Shown here: positions 10,957 to 21,689 of the stretch, in pieces | How the letters are laid out: the number at the start of each line of letters is the position of its first letter | How positions within the stretch are numbered: the first letter of the stretch is position 1 | NCBI RefSeq assembly: GCF_963678635.1 | Contig: NC_087063.1 | Coordinates: 39,632,759-39,696,758, forward strand | DNA: 64,000 nt | DNA from: Symsagittifera roscoffensis | Taxonomy: Eukaryota; Xenacoelomorpha; Acoela; Convolutidae | Reading direction: 5' to 3' | Program-made: the position numbers and the translations under genes | The notes under the pieces: model-generated | Told to the model about the DNA's origin: nothing | Database searches by the model: none | Seen by the model: only the letters and a program-made list of their open reading frames with translations

Positions 10957-11700
10957 GTGCTTAGGAAGGCGGCCATGAGCAGACTACATCGAACTCAGCC
11001 GGGACAGGAATCCATGATAGATGCTTCAGCTTATTTGTGTTGGCCAAGAATTCATCGTGAAATAATCGACCAGTGCCAGAATTGCCGATGGTGTTCATTG
11101 TATGGTAAGAATGTTAAGTCTGCCAAACCTTTTAATTCGTCCAAACAGTTACCCACTCTTATGGGTCCGAATGAAGAATTACGACTTGGTTTTGGCGGAC
11201 CCATGTTGGATAAAGAAAGAAAGAAAATCTACATTTTAGCGGCACCCCAAACATCCTTCACCATTGATAACTAGATCGACAGAAGCAGACAAAACAAAAA
11301 AAAGTCCTTAGTGAGTATACACAAAATCATGGTACCAGGTAATCGATTAGGACCGATCAGTATTCCGGTTTTTAAAATAACAAAGTTATGAACTCTGTAG
11401 AGAAAAAGGTATAGATCACATATTCTGTCCAGTAGGAGATCACCGAGGTTGTGGGCTAATTGAACGCAGCATTCAAACGATCAGAATGAAACTAGAGTAT
11501 GCAATTAGATCCAAAATTCTCGGATATTCAATCATTAGTCGGGATAATTTTGGAAGATATTAGATGTACGAAACATGCTATTGTCAAAAAATCCCCCTTC
11601 GAAATTCACTTTGGACGGAATCTCAATACTTATTTTTCTTTAGTCAAAGATAAATTATAACGATTAGATAGAGAACATTTAGCAAGAGATATGCTAACTC
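10957..11700 (+). pseudogene. Integrase, element B (broken)
   Basis: The N-terminal zinc-binding part reads LHRTQPGQESMIDASAYLCW then CQNCRWC at about 10980-11100, that is, the integrase H...C..C pattern. The catalytic core opens with ELRLGFGGPMLDKE, where the usual first catalytic Asp (DFAGP) appears as Gly (GFGGP). After stops at 11272 and later, DHIFCPVGDHRGCGLIERSI (about 11415-11475, with the catalytic Glu) and KSPFEIHFGRN (about 11590-11622) complete the gypsy core. The enzyme is inactive as written. Confidence 0.75.
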
Positions 11701-11897
11701 CGGAGAAAATGAGAGAACAATCGGAATCCAGAAGTAGACTCAAGGCGATACCAAAGAGGGAAACAGATGCACCACTCAAGTTCGGAAACAAACGTTCAGA
11801 AGACAAGAAGATGGCAGTTCTCGAGAGTCTGGCCAAAGCGGCCAGTGATTGAAGAAATCTGAAACAGAAACTATCACACGCAGAAGGCTCAGAGACT

Positions 11898-13075
11898 TTG
11901 AGGAGATTAACAGAGCGAGTACCACTCCTTGCAGCCAGCCTGCGAAATGACCTAAACCAAGGAACTCTCAGATTCAGGACAGAGAAAGGCATGAGTCGTA
12001 AGAATCTACATAGTCAAGAATTTAATCTCATCATTCATCCCCATAGAGTGAATGTATTCCGCAAAGTATTTGATCTTAAATCGGGAAAACCAATATTCAA
12101 CATATTCAAGGGAAAAATTGTCAAAGTATTAGAACACACTTACATCAGTGATAAGGGCAAAGTGATAAGCCAAAAATCATACCGCATTGACACCGAACAA
12201 GGTTAGAGATTAAATGTCTGATTAAGATCATATCAAGAAAGGAAGCCCGTTGTCACCAGCAGCAAGTCAACCAATTTTAACTTCCAGTCCAGCGCACGGG
12301 AAATCTAACAAAATGTGTACATATTGCCCAGAGATGATTTATCATTGGTCTCAACATCGTCGGAAGACATAGAGGCAAGACCATCAAACAAAAGCCCAAA
12401 GATTCAGGCGGAAACATACAGGACGAAACCAGGAGGCTGAAAGAAAAACCCAAGAGTAGGCTGATCGATAGAGGGGACAGAGGAGCAGAAAAAAAACATG
12501 ATAGTGGACCTCAAACTTTCCTCGGAAAGTTCCTCAGACAGAGGAATCGATGAACTACTAAGGGAGAAACAAGGTGCGGACAGCTCACCAGTACCCCAGA
12601 AAATAAGCAAGACAGCGACCTCAGATGATTCCCAGAGTGGACCAGAAGGTACTACACAGGAAATCCAAACCATTCCGAAATCGATACTAACAGAAATGAC
12701 CCAAAAAAAGTCCGATCCTGATTTAACGGAGTCTCAGCTCGAGCAGAAGACATCAGAAGCAGAGGGTCTAGTTACACCAGAAATCAAAGAACAGCCAAAA
12801 GCCAAAAACGAACAGCTAAGTGGAGGAAATCAAAGATCAGGAGGAGGATAGAGCTGACATTATAACTGAAGAACCGCAAGCACAAATGTCTACAAGAGCG
12901 TCGAGTCGGAAAAGAGACAAACGAAATTTTTCGGAAGCCCTTTACGCCTTGCAGTCAAATTGGTTGACATGGACACAGTACCAGTGTCGCCGGGAGATAT
13001 GACCCAACCAGAAGACAATTCGCCGGGGCGGAGAGGTAGCCTTATTCCTGTGTCACCTGGGGACAAGTGAAGAGG
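11898..13075 (+). pseudogene. Post-integrase C-terminal region, element B
   Basis: Open segments at 11898-12206 and 12498-12851 are separated by stops. The first carries KGKIVKVLEHTYISDKG, a short beta-rich block. The second is acidic and Ser/Glu/Lys-rich (low complexity) and leads to the polypurine tract. The distal tail of gypsy Pol is the simplest reading. No transmembrane or envelope signature is visible. Confidence 0.5.
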
Positions 13076-13153
13076 AGATAAAATAAACTTTGATTGAAAC
13101 TTGTTTTTGTTTATTGAAAATGTTCCGATAAGAAAATTTCTTGAAGGGGGAAG

Positions 13154-13382
13154 TGTCATACATACGGCGTAGTATCCGAAGAGATCAAGGTGCTAAACAT
13201 TCTTGCAGTCTAAGTTACCACTGCTAATTGACACCTGCCAGTTAAAGTGATTATTTCACGATTTAGTTTGACGCTCTCACATCTCGCTTTGCATTAACCG
13301 TTGAAAGATTACGATTGATATTTGCATTAACCGTTGAAAGAATACGATTGATATTAATATTTATAGAAACTTATTGTAACAA
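13154..13382 (+). repeat. Candidate 3' LTR of element B
   Basis: It starts TGTCATAC directly after the purine tract and could end at TTGTAACA (13375-13382), giving TGT...ACA ends and about 229 bp. There is no second copy in the window to confirm the limits. Inside is a 33-bp tandem duplication. Confidence 0.4.
13288..13353 (+). repeat. 33-bp tandem duplication in the candidate LTR
   Basis: TTTGCATTAACCGTTGAAAG and the following 13 bases occur twice in direct succession (13288-13320, 13321-13353) with a single mismatch. Short duplicated blocks are common in LTR U3 regions, but no function is shown. Confidence 0.85.
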
Positions 13383-14093
13383 ATTCGATATACATTATAT
13401 ACAATTCATTATTGCTATAGAACTCTTAACTTAGTCAAGTTAAGAACCTAAGTTTTTTATTAAAAAATAGAACAAATAGAAATTTTACGATTCTTTTCCT
13501 CTAATTTTTAAACTAATGTGGATCATAAATTTCCTTCCTTCCCTGAGAAACCGCCAAAAAATACAGAAACGACCGCGAATTCTTTCGTGAACAAAATACA
13601 TTTGTCAATAAGATTCTTTAAAACCATTATTGAACGAACCACAAAAGCGCATACACTTTGATTGAAGGCAAATAATTTGTTCATAAAAATTTTACAATGC
13701 CTCTGATTTCGTATTTAACTATTTTGTTTGGTGATCAACTATTGGAAATTATCGATTGATTGGTCACCTATAATTTTAAAAATATCATTGCTTATTTTGT
13801 TTTTTATTATTTTCGATTGATTGGTCGCCTGTAAATTAAGACATATCATTGCTTATTTTGTTATTTATTATAATTTATTTGACGGGATCAATGGTTGTTT
13901 CCAGACTTTTAACATATAATGAACAAATCAAAAACTCCGCATTGATTCATTAAAAAAAGCTGATTCAATAAGGTGACAGCTCTAATCATGATTAAAGTGG
14001 CCGGAATAATCAATGGGAAATGTCCAGTATATCGCGATATAAAAAAGAAAAGATACCAAAATATGACCACTGGAGCACCAAAATCGAAACGAA
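13383..14093. other. AT-rich spacer without a recognisable gene
   Basis: Only short frames. A local repeated phrase ATTGATTGGTCNCCT occurs twice (about 13754 and 13814), each followed by a similar TTGCTTATTTTGTT block about 30 bases downstream. It is a short direct duplication of about 60 bp. Confidence 0.5.
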
Positions 14094-14475
14094 CAGGGGC
14101 GGATCTAGGATTTTCTCGATGGGGAGGATTTTCAAAAAAATTTCGAACATTTGGTCGACCTTCTTTATCAGATAAACCAAATTGATTTTCTGAGCACTCT
14201 CAGAAAACTATCAAAACCCTATTTTGACCAAAAATGATGCACCCCAGGCAAATTTTTGAAAAAAAATCTGGTAAAAAAGCCGTTTTTGGGCACTTTTGTT
14301 AACTTCACCAAAAAATTGGGTTTTCTCGGCGCGCGCACCCCTTCAGAAAATTTTAGGGTTGGTCAGCCGAAAAAGAATGTCATAAAACAATACCAAAGGT
14401 GGGACCCTTTGGTTGGTGAGGGGGTCGAATCTCTGAGGAGGGGGACGTCCACCCCCTACCCGAAATCAGCCCTTG
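14094..14475. mobile_element. hAT-like MITE (382 bp)
   Basis: The left end CAGGGGCGGATCTAGG and the right end CCGAAATCAGCCCTTG are imperfect inverted repeats (12 of 16 positions pair). The eight flanking bases, GAAACGAA on the left and AAAACAAA on the right, agree at six positions, as an aged 8-bp target-site duplication would. CAGGG ends and an 8-bp duplication are the hAT signature. There is no transposase, so it is non-autonomous. Confidence 0.55.
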
Positions 14476-15604
14476 AAAACAAACCCAAATCCTTACACAG
14501 GCTAATCGGGGCTCGTACCACTTCCGATACAATCCAAGAAACCAGTACCTTGAAACACAACTAAAAAATATCCGAAATAACGAAAACACTGTATCTATCA
14601 AAATTAATGAAGCTAATTTTGAAAATAACATGTCAAGACAATAGAATGTAAAATTAGAATCGGAACAAAAAACAAAAACTTATCAGCGTTATATTAAAGT
14701 TCATCCCCCCTCCAAAAAAGCCCACGGTTTTAACAACTTTTTTCGCTCACCAAATGACGACGCAATATGAGGCTACTAAGCCGATATCGTAAAAGCCGAA
14801 ACCTATTAGGCCGGAAAAAAAGAAACAAAAACGAAATTATTAACAAACTGAGTTGCATCTGACGTAAAAAAAAAACTTTCGAACATGACGGGTATTTAAA
14901 ACGCTAACATACGCCAAACACAAATGTAAATAGAAATGGGTCGTCGGCGAAATATAAAATCAGCCGAAGTAAAAATTGACAGATAGAGCGTTTAAGGCTC
15001 TAGAAAAGAGCGTCTGAGCTTTTTCAAAGACACATCACTATTACAGAATGGAAAACTCTTTGACAAAAACAGGCAAAATTCACTAAATTCAAAAAATGAA
15101 CCAAAATCATCATATCATGATTTTTTCTGAAATGAAACTCATTGGAAAAAACCGGGAATGACAAATGCCATCCATAAATTACAAATTAAACAAAATATGC
15201 GTTTTAATGTAGTTGGTTCAGGTAACTTTAAATTTGTTGTTATATCACCGAACGGTCATTAAAAAGCATTGAAAGGAAAAACTTTGAAAGGGTCTTCTCA
15301 TGACAGATGAACCGAATTAAAAAAAGTTTCCACCATTCAAAAAAGTTAGATTTTCCCACTCGCTCAATGGTTTTTGCACAAAACAACAGAATGATTTTTA
15401 GGAGGACAGCCAAAGTTTGCAGTACGATTCGCGCAAATATCAAACAAATGAATTTGTTTTGAAATATTTTAAGAAGCGTTATCCTTCAAGTATTAAGTTT
15501 TGAACAAAGTGGAACCAGTTTAAGACTAGTAATTACATTCAATTATATTATTGATAAAACTATCTCTTGAAAATATTTCTAACTACCCGGGTTGACCAAA
15601 ACTT
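14476..15604. other. Spacer without a recognisable gene
   Basis: No open frame longer than about 80 codons carries a motif I recognise. The sequence is A-rich, with GGCCGAAA-type phrases at 14800-14820 that also occur near 650-830. Confidence 0.4.
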
Positions 15605-15731
15605 CCTATCATTCAATTTCCATATATGAGAAACTTCTTGTCATACAATTTCATACAATTGCATACGTACAGAAAATTGTATGAAAACTCTATGATTAGC
15701 ATTTTTCCATATATGAAAATTGTATGATAGG
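15605..15731. repeat. Foldback or MITE-like inverted repeat (127 bp)
   Basis: The left arm CCTATCATTCAATTTCCATA (15605 onward, ending CATATATG) and the right arm ending ATTGTATGATAGG pair over about 22 of 24 positions. The interior repeats ATACAATT and AATTGTAT motifs, so the whole segment folds on itself. A clear target-site duplication was not seen. Confidence 0.5.
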
Positions 15732-16241
15732 TGTTTTTCCATAAACCAAAAATTTTGATTTTTTCTTTCTAAATTTAGTTTCTGAAAAATTTTCGGTTGT
15801 GTTTGCAACCGAACACAACTGACAAAGACCTTGGTTACTCAAAACACCAAAGGTTGGACGGTCTTGCATTTACAATGCATAGAAAACGACCTGAATTTGG
15901 TTCACAATTCATATAACAAAAGTAACAAACTTTTATTTTTTGGCAAAATTTTTTAATAATGATTATTTTAAATTTTTGAATTTTCAAAATATCAGATATT
16001 GATCAAGGCATACATTAACACCCCATACAAAAGAAATAGCAATTTTCAGCGTTTTTGAAAAAAATTTAAGTGAAAAGAAAATAAAAGCCAATTTTATCGT
16101 ATCCAGGACTACGTTATGCACACAAAATATTGAATTTTGCATGCGAAAAAAAAAATTTCGAAAAATGTTTGTTTGCGTACGAAATTCGATTTGCGGTTAA
16201 AAAAAACAACAAAATTTTTGGGCCAAATTTTAGAAATTTTT
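15732..16241. other. Spacer without a recognisable gene
   Basis: A/T-rich, with no supported coding frame or structured element. The right end abuts the candidate LTR. Confidence 0.4.
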
Positions 16242-16565
16242 TGTGTCGCCATCATATAACCAATCACGATCCATAACTAACAGTATAAATATTTGTAACA
16301 AGGAAACTATTCATAGTTTCAGCAACAGAACAAAACAAACAAAACTTAGAAGACAGTTGTTCTCCTTCAGAAAAGTTCCAGAAACATAACTCGCAAACAC
16401 CAGTATACACTAGATCTTTTGAGATTAGGAGATATAAGAGTAAGATTAAGATCGGTATTCGACTAAGAAGTTGCACGAATCTATCCGGCAGAAAATAAGT
16501 ACGCGTGATGAACAGACGGTGTACCTTAACTGAAATTACTCTATGAGTGAGCCACCCCGGACACA
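16242..16565 (+). repeat. Candidate solo or 5' LTR
   Basis: The segment starts TGTGTCGCC and ends CCCCGGACACA, so TGTGTC...GACACA is a perfect 6-bp terminal inverted repeat. A TATA-like GTATAAATATTT sits about 40 bases in. It is followed 8 bases later by a primer-binding-site-like string. No second LTR copy was found, so this rests on end structure and context only. Confidence 0.35.
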
Positions 16566-16573
16566 AACTCATC

Positions 16574-16596
16574 TGGTGCGACCAAGAGTCTCGAAC
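16574..16596 (+). promoter_or_regulatory. Candidate tRNA primer-binding site
   Basis: TGGTGCGACCAAGAGTCTCG followed by AAC. Its reverse complement ends GGTCGCACCA and contains GTTCGAGA at almost exactly the distance of a T-loop from a tRNA CCA end (one base short). That is what a retroelement minus-strand primer site should look like. Confidence 0.4.
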
Positions 16597-16599
16597 AAG

Positions 16600-18480
16600 A
16601 CCTCAACAAAATTAGATTTAACAAATTCAACAGAAATAATATCAAAAACACATCACAAGGTATTCGATAGTAAAGAAAATTTATTCAGTATGTCTCTACA
16701 TCTAAATAAATCTAACCTATTACTTCAAACGATACGGCTAACACCAGGTCGAAACCCGAACAACAGACTGAGTCCCTATATCGTGAAATGACGCAGACTG
16801 CAACGATTATTTCTCTACAAAGTTCTCAATGCAGTAGATTTTCATTCACTAGTAAGTAAAAATTACTTGGAGCAGTAGGATTCATTCCCAAGCGAAATAC
16901 CTCTCAATGATGTATAACTATAATATATAACATGATAACGACTGATAAAAAGATCCAAGTGTTCTTTTCATTTAATCTGCAGTAACTGAAAAACTTTTGT
17001 AAAATTAAAATTTATTGAATAAAAAAATACAAAAATTAAATAGTTAATTAATTTAAAATTAAATTAAAGTTTATAAAAGGTTCTTCGCTTCTCAAGAATT
17101 TACATCCTCAGTCTCGCACAATCCAACTTCCTTGTTCTTCCATCTAAAACAGAACCATAATCGCTTAAAAACTAATATCATTTATAATTTTTAAACCAAC
17201 CCTTTTCAAAATTATAAGCTTTGACTCAACATAAACATTAAAGTTAAATATTGTCAAGGCCTGTCCTTGTTTTGTAATAATCTTAAAAAAATTTTAAACA
17301 GATCATCAAGGCTATCCTTGGATCTTCAATTTTAAACTTCATCCTAAATTTGAATTCATTTGAAGATTATTTGATCATCAAGGCTTTTCCTTGGATTAAT
17401 CAGAACAATTTTGTTCTCCCCACCTCCTAGTAAAAAATGTCTAACGACCTCAAACATCGCTTCACTCTCCAGCCCTTATCAACGACCCAAGAATAATTTT
17501 TGAACAACTAACCTTTCTAATTAGGATAAACAGTGAAGAACTTCGGTTACTCATCCTTCACTTAAGCCCCTGCTTTTAGTTGACCCAGGCTTAAATACAT
17601 CATAAACTTAGTGGGATCTAAAATAGTATCTAACATTTTACTTGTGTGCTAATTACACCTGAACTTTGTTGATTGATTTACTATTCTCGAACCCTTGATC
17701 ACAAATCACAACCCTAAGTAAGATTAAGTAAGTTTTACTTTGAATAAAACTTAGCCACGGAGAAAGTGCAAAATCATTCTAACGAATTGGTAAACTCTCT
17801 CTCCAACCCGTTTATACTCGACAACATATGCCCCAAGATTAGGATAACCCCACAAAAATCGTACGAACTAAAAACTAAGTAAACAAAAATCTAACCCCTG
17901 GATATTGCAACCATCACTTTAACACTTATGTCAAGAGATAATCTAGGAAACAAACAAACAATAGTATTCCACAATTGTTTAAATAGAAACGAGAGAAACG
18001 ATCTTGTAATTACACCACACAAACAAAAAGCATCAGATCGAAAAAACAAACAAGAAAAAAGGCAATACTCACAAAACAAATACAAATAATTAAAAATTTT
18101 CCATACACGAAACGCAGTTTCGGAATCTGCCACAATTACAATTTAAGAACTTCAAGACCTTCGAGAATTAATCGACGACAAAAAAAGCTAATAAACGATC
18201 AAAGTATTTTTCAGATTTAGAATCCACAACACCATCTATAAAAGGTAAACGCAGAATAGAAACTTCATACCTTCGCAAACCGGTAAGACTCTATAATTGG
18301 AATCAACCAATAAGACATATTGAAAGTTATACATTAACCGTAAAATGAGAAGACTCGCTCACTATCCAACAGGCATCAGTGGTATCACTTCACATTACGG
18401 AATATCTACTATTGAAATTCTACCATCACAGACACATCAAACACCACACCGAATATGAACAGATGATAGAGAATTAGATT
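16600..18480. other. AT-rich region without a gene, with three small hairpins
   Basis: No supported coding sequence. If the LTR at 16242 is real, this would be the leader or decayed gag of that element. The notable structure is a series of three short inverted repeats at 17255-17394, listed separately. Confidence 0.4.
17255..17394. repeat. Three CAAGG...CCTTG hairpins
   Basis: CAAGGCCTGTCCTTG (17255-17269), CAAGGCTATCCTTG (17307-17320) and CAAGGCTTTTCCTTGG (17379-17394). The stems are identical (CAAGG/CCTTG) with different 4-6 base loops, and the second and third are preceded by GATCAT. Conserved stems with variable loops suggest that structure was copied or retained. Confidence 0.6.
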
Positions 18481-19574
18481 TCTCAAAATTTTCCACAAAA
18501 TATATCAAAAAAATTCAACATCAAAATTCACAGAGAGCAAACTCAATTTTCACAATTGATGTTTTCTCTATCATTTATAGCTATATTTCTATATTGAAAT
18601 CAAACAAAATACTATATGTATCACCAACGCGAACATTTCGACATACAATAAGACAAGAAATCAACCTTTTCTCGCAACTTTTGGATTCAATTCGTGAAAC
18701 ACACTGATAAAATCACAATGAAATACCACCGATAAACTAAGTTGACCTACGAAGAATCCTAGCATGGTTCATAATAGATTATTTTCAACACAATTTAGAT
18801 TCAATCTCAACAGAAAGAAAAAAAATTCGACCACAAACTTCAGACGACGAAACAAAAGTAGCAGACGAAACAGATTATGTATGGGACCCTGAATGGTCTC
18901 ATATTTAATTTTTCAAAATCCCTAGCGATAGTTCAAGTGCAGCAATTGCTTCTGTCTCTGTACAAAAAGATTATATAAGAGTAACTCCACTCACCACTGA
19001 TACCACACCCTTAAATTACAATACAAAATTTAATGATAGGACAAGTAATAAGATTAAATTCAACATTTTTAAAAACACAGGAAACCTTTAATGCAACTAG
19101 AAACCTGACATCACAAATTATTTAAACCCCATCACACTTTGTAAACGAAGAAGTAGTAGAAACAATACTTTAAACAACACAGCAGAGTACTTCCCCAATT
19201 TATCCAACACTCACAACACCACATCAAAAAACTCCCTTCCCACAAACAACACCACAATCAACAGTTAAACCAACCGTTGTTCCAAAATACTCTCATATCG
19301 ATTATCAAACAAATAGACCAATAAGTAAAATAAGACAATCTAACAAACAAAAACATACACAGAAAAAACTTTGCAAATCATAACTATGATTTTTTCGCAA
19401 ACAGTAACATTAGCAACCCAATAGCAAAACCTCTTTACAAAACGCGAAATCAATCTCACGAACATAATTACATCCAACAGATACCAAAACCAGTATCTCA
19501 ATCAGTATTTTTTTAACTGAAAAACGAAAAACACCAACAGAACGCACCGAAAATTACCCAGTTTTTCAACAAAA

Positions 19575-20335
19575 CTAGGTTGCAACGCATCTCAGCTGCT
19601 TCGAATTTTCAACAACTCAAAAAACTATTCTTTGAGTGTACTCTGACAGCATTTTATTACGAGGTTCGTAATTACAATTTTTGCAAAGTTTTTTATTCAA
19701 GTTTTTTATACAAATTTTGAAGAACCATAAAATTTTGTGAAGTTTTATATAAATTCTTCGAAAAATTTAATATGAAGTAAGAAACGTCACATCTGGGAAA
19801 CTGAAAGCAATAGAGCAGTCGCATTTGGACGCAAGATTTCCATTTCCTGAGAGTTCTTCTACAGTACCCAACTACAACGTTGGGAAATTCTAATTTTGAG
19901 AAATTTCACCTTAAGTTCTCTAAAAAAAAGGTATTCACATCGCGAAAACTACGAAAATTTGAACAGTCTTTTTTCATGGCAATATTTGCAATCTTTGAAT
20001 GAACACAACTACAGGGTTAGGAATTTCACTTCAACGAGGCATTTCGTAATTTGAGTTTTCTGAAAATTTCCAAAAAAATCACAAAAATCGTCTTATTTCC
20101 GAAACAAAAATGATTTGGGCATTCTTAATTGGAGGCCAAATTTTCAATCCCTGAGATTACTCTGACAGCCACCCAACTACAGGTTAGGAAAATCAAAACT
20201 TTGAGAAAAAAGAACTAATTTAGTTTTCATGAAAACTTTGAAAAAATCACAAAATACGTCATATCTGGAAAACTACAAAGATTTGAGCAGTCAAATTGGG
20301 AGGCAAAACTTGCAACTCCTCAGAGTACCCTGATG
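19575..20335. repeat. ~165-bp satellite block embedded in gag of copy C
   Basis: Units carry a consensus CGTCATATCT(C/G)GAAAACTA-type core, TTTGAGCAGTC about 12-25 bases later, then GAGAGTACTC/CCTGACAG and CAACTACAGGNTNGGAA. About four to five units are seen. The block opens with GCATCTCAGCTGCTTCGAAT, as do the arrays at 27.0 and 41.4 kb, and closes directly into protease coding sequence. Confidence 0.8.
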
Positions 20336-20520
20336 GTAATTTATTTGACTTTGGCGCAGAATCAACCATTATTAACATCCCTACATGGAAATTCAAAATC
20401 TACATCCAGAACTTTCCCCTTCAAAAACATCAAGTAAACTAGCCACTGCACAAGGCTAACAAACCATGCAAAAATTCAATTGTTCCTTATCCAAACTCGG
20501 ACGATGGAACAAAACAAACT
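20336..20520 (+). pseudogene. Aspartic protease fragment, copy C
   Basis: LFDFGAESTIINIPTW is the D-x-G active-site loop of a gypsy retropepsin (Phe in place of Thr/Ser). The same text, with ESNII, appears in copy E at about 44350. The frame breaks soon after. Confidence 0.6.
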
Positions 20521-20789
20521 TTTACATAATCCCTTCAAACAAATATTTCACATAACAGACATTTAACACCATATAGTTCGAATCCCATTTATTACTAAAT
20601 ATGTCCCAACTATAAACATCTTAAATAGTAAATTACAAATCAAAGACAAATATATAAAACTAAGTAATACATCTCTAACATTCTTCCAAAGATTAAATAA
20701 GCAACCCCCATTTTTCCTAAAATTTTACCCTATATACAATTAAAAGAGAAAACATCTAAAACCACTAATAAAAACAATCCCAGATCCAA

Positions 20790-21290
20790 ACTAACCATTT
20801 TAAGCTATGAGCGATGCTTCCAACTTTAGAATAGGCTCAGCACTTCTATAATCACATAAAGATACAATAAAAAAGGAACCTCATATCAGCAATTTCAAGA
20901 CTTTTTACACAAGCAGAACTTAGATTCTCTATACTTATGAGAGATTGTACAGCCATTTTATATACAATAACAGAAGTTGTAAATAAAATAAGTTGTATAT
21001 AAGTTTTATATACAATAAAACGTCCAACAGTTTTATTCACAGATCATAGACCTATGATTTTTTTATTTACACAAAAACCTAATCCAAACCATAGAGTTTA
21101 TAGATTTCAATTAATCTTAATGAAATTTCCAAACTTACACATCGTATGGACAGCAGACAAAAACCTTGCCTTACCGGATACACTTAGCCGAAACACACTA
21201 CCTGAACTGATAAGACGAAAAAAAAAACGGAAGAAATACCAAAAAACATTAAACTCTTCCTTGCTGAAGACGAAACATCACCACGATTAG
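20790..21290 (+). pseudogene. RNase H fragment, copy C
   Basis: SDASNFRIGSALL at about 20808-20850 is the first RNase H block. A second block, VLFTDHRPMIFLFTQKPNP, lies at about 21030-21075. The segment ends VWTADKNLALPDTLSRNT (about 21146-21196), the usual gypsy RNase H terminus. Between the blocks lies a partial local duplication of a TTATATACAATAA phrase (about 20957 and 21006), and the frame is broken. Confidence 0.7.
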
Positions 21291-21689
21291 AATGCAACTA
21301 TGCAGTAAAAATTGACTCTGATGCTGAAAAAATAAACACCTTAGAACCTTTTCCATTATATCTCGATTGCCAAAACAACCACTATGAAGTAGATTCATTA
21401 GGAAAGAAAACATTTAAACCAAAACCATACTCATCATGAATGAAAAATATTACACAACAAAAGAAATCTAAGCAAAATCACAACAAAACAACTCAATCCA
21501 ATTGATAGAAAAGGAAAACCTAACAGAAACCACAAATTGCCACCCCATTCAAACGAAAAATATACAATCAATAATATCTTATTTTATAAGACCCCTCGGA
21601 TAATATGCATATCTCAAAAAATGAAATTCAAAACATTTTTCTCCCAAACACAGAAGCAATGACACTTCAGTTATTACAAAAATACCAAA

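Larger units (their letters stand above)
6439..13382 (+). mobile_element. Ty3/gypsy-type LTR retrotransposon B (near full length, mutated)
   Basis: Leader, Gag, zinc knuckles, protease, RT, RNase H, linker, integrase and an acidic C-terminal region follow in gypsy order on the plus strand, with scattered stops and frameshifts. A purine-rich tract GAAGGGGGAAG at 13143-13153 precedes TGTCATAC, a plausible polypurine tract and 3' LTR start. A matching 5' LTR was not seen: the 6439-6776 leader does not resemble 13154-13382. The family resembles invertebrate gypsy elements with the RT block TGFYGLTDMP. It lies directly downstream of element A in the same orientation. Confidence 0.85.

Noticed and set aside
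11898..13075. An envelope gene in element B
   Set aside because: The open segments are charged and low in hydrophobic residues, with no signal peptide, furin-like site or membrane segment visible. They read better as the Pol C-terminal tail.
16264..16791. Opposed open frames around 16.3-16.8 kb as small genes
   Set aside because: They lack recognisable domains and overlap the candidate LTR and primer site. Composition does not differ from neighbouring non-coding sequence.
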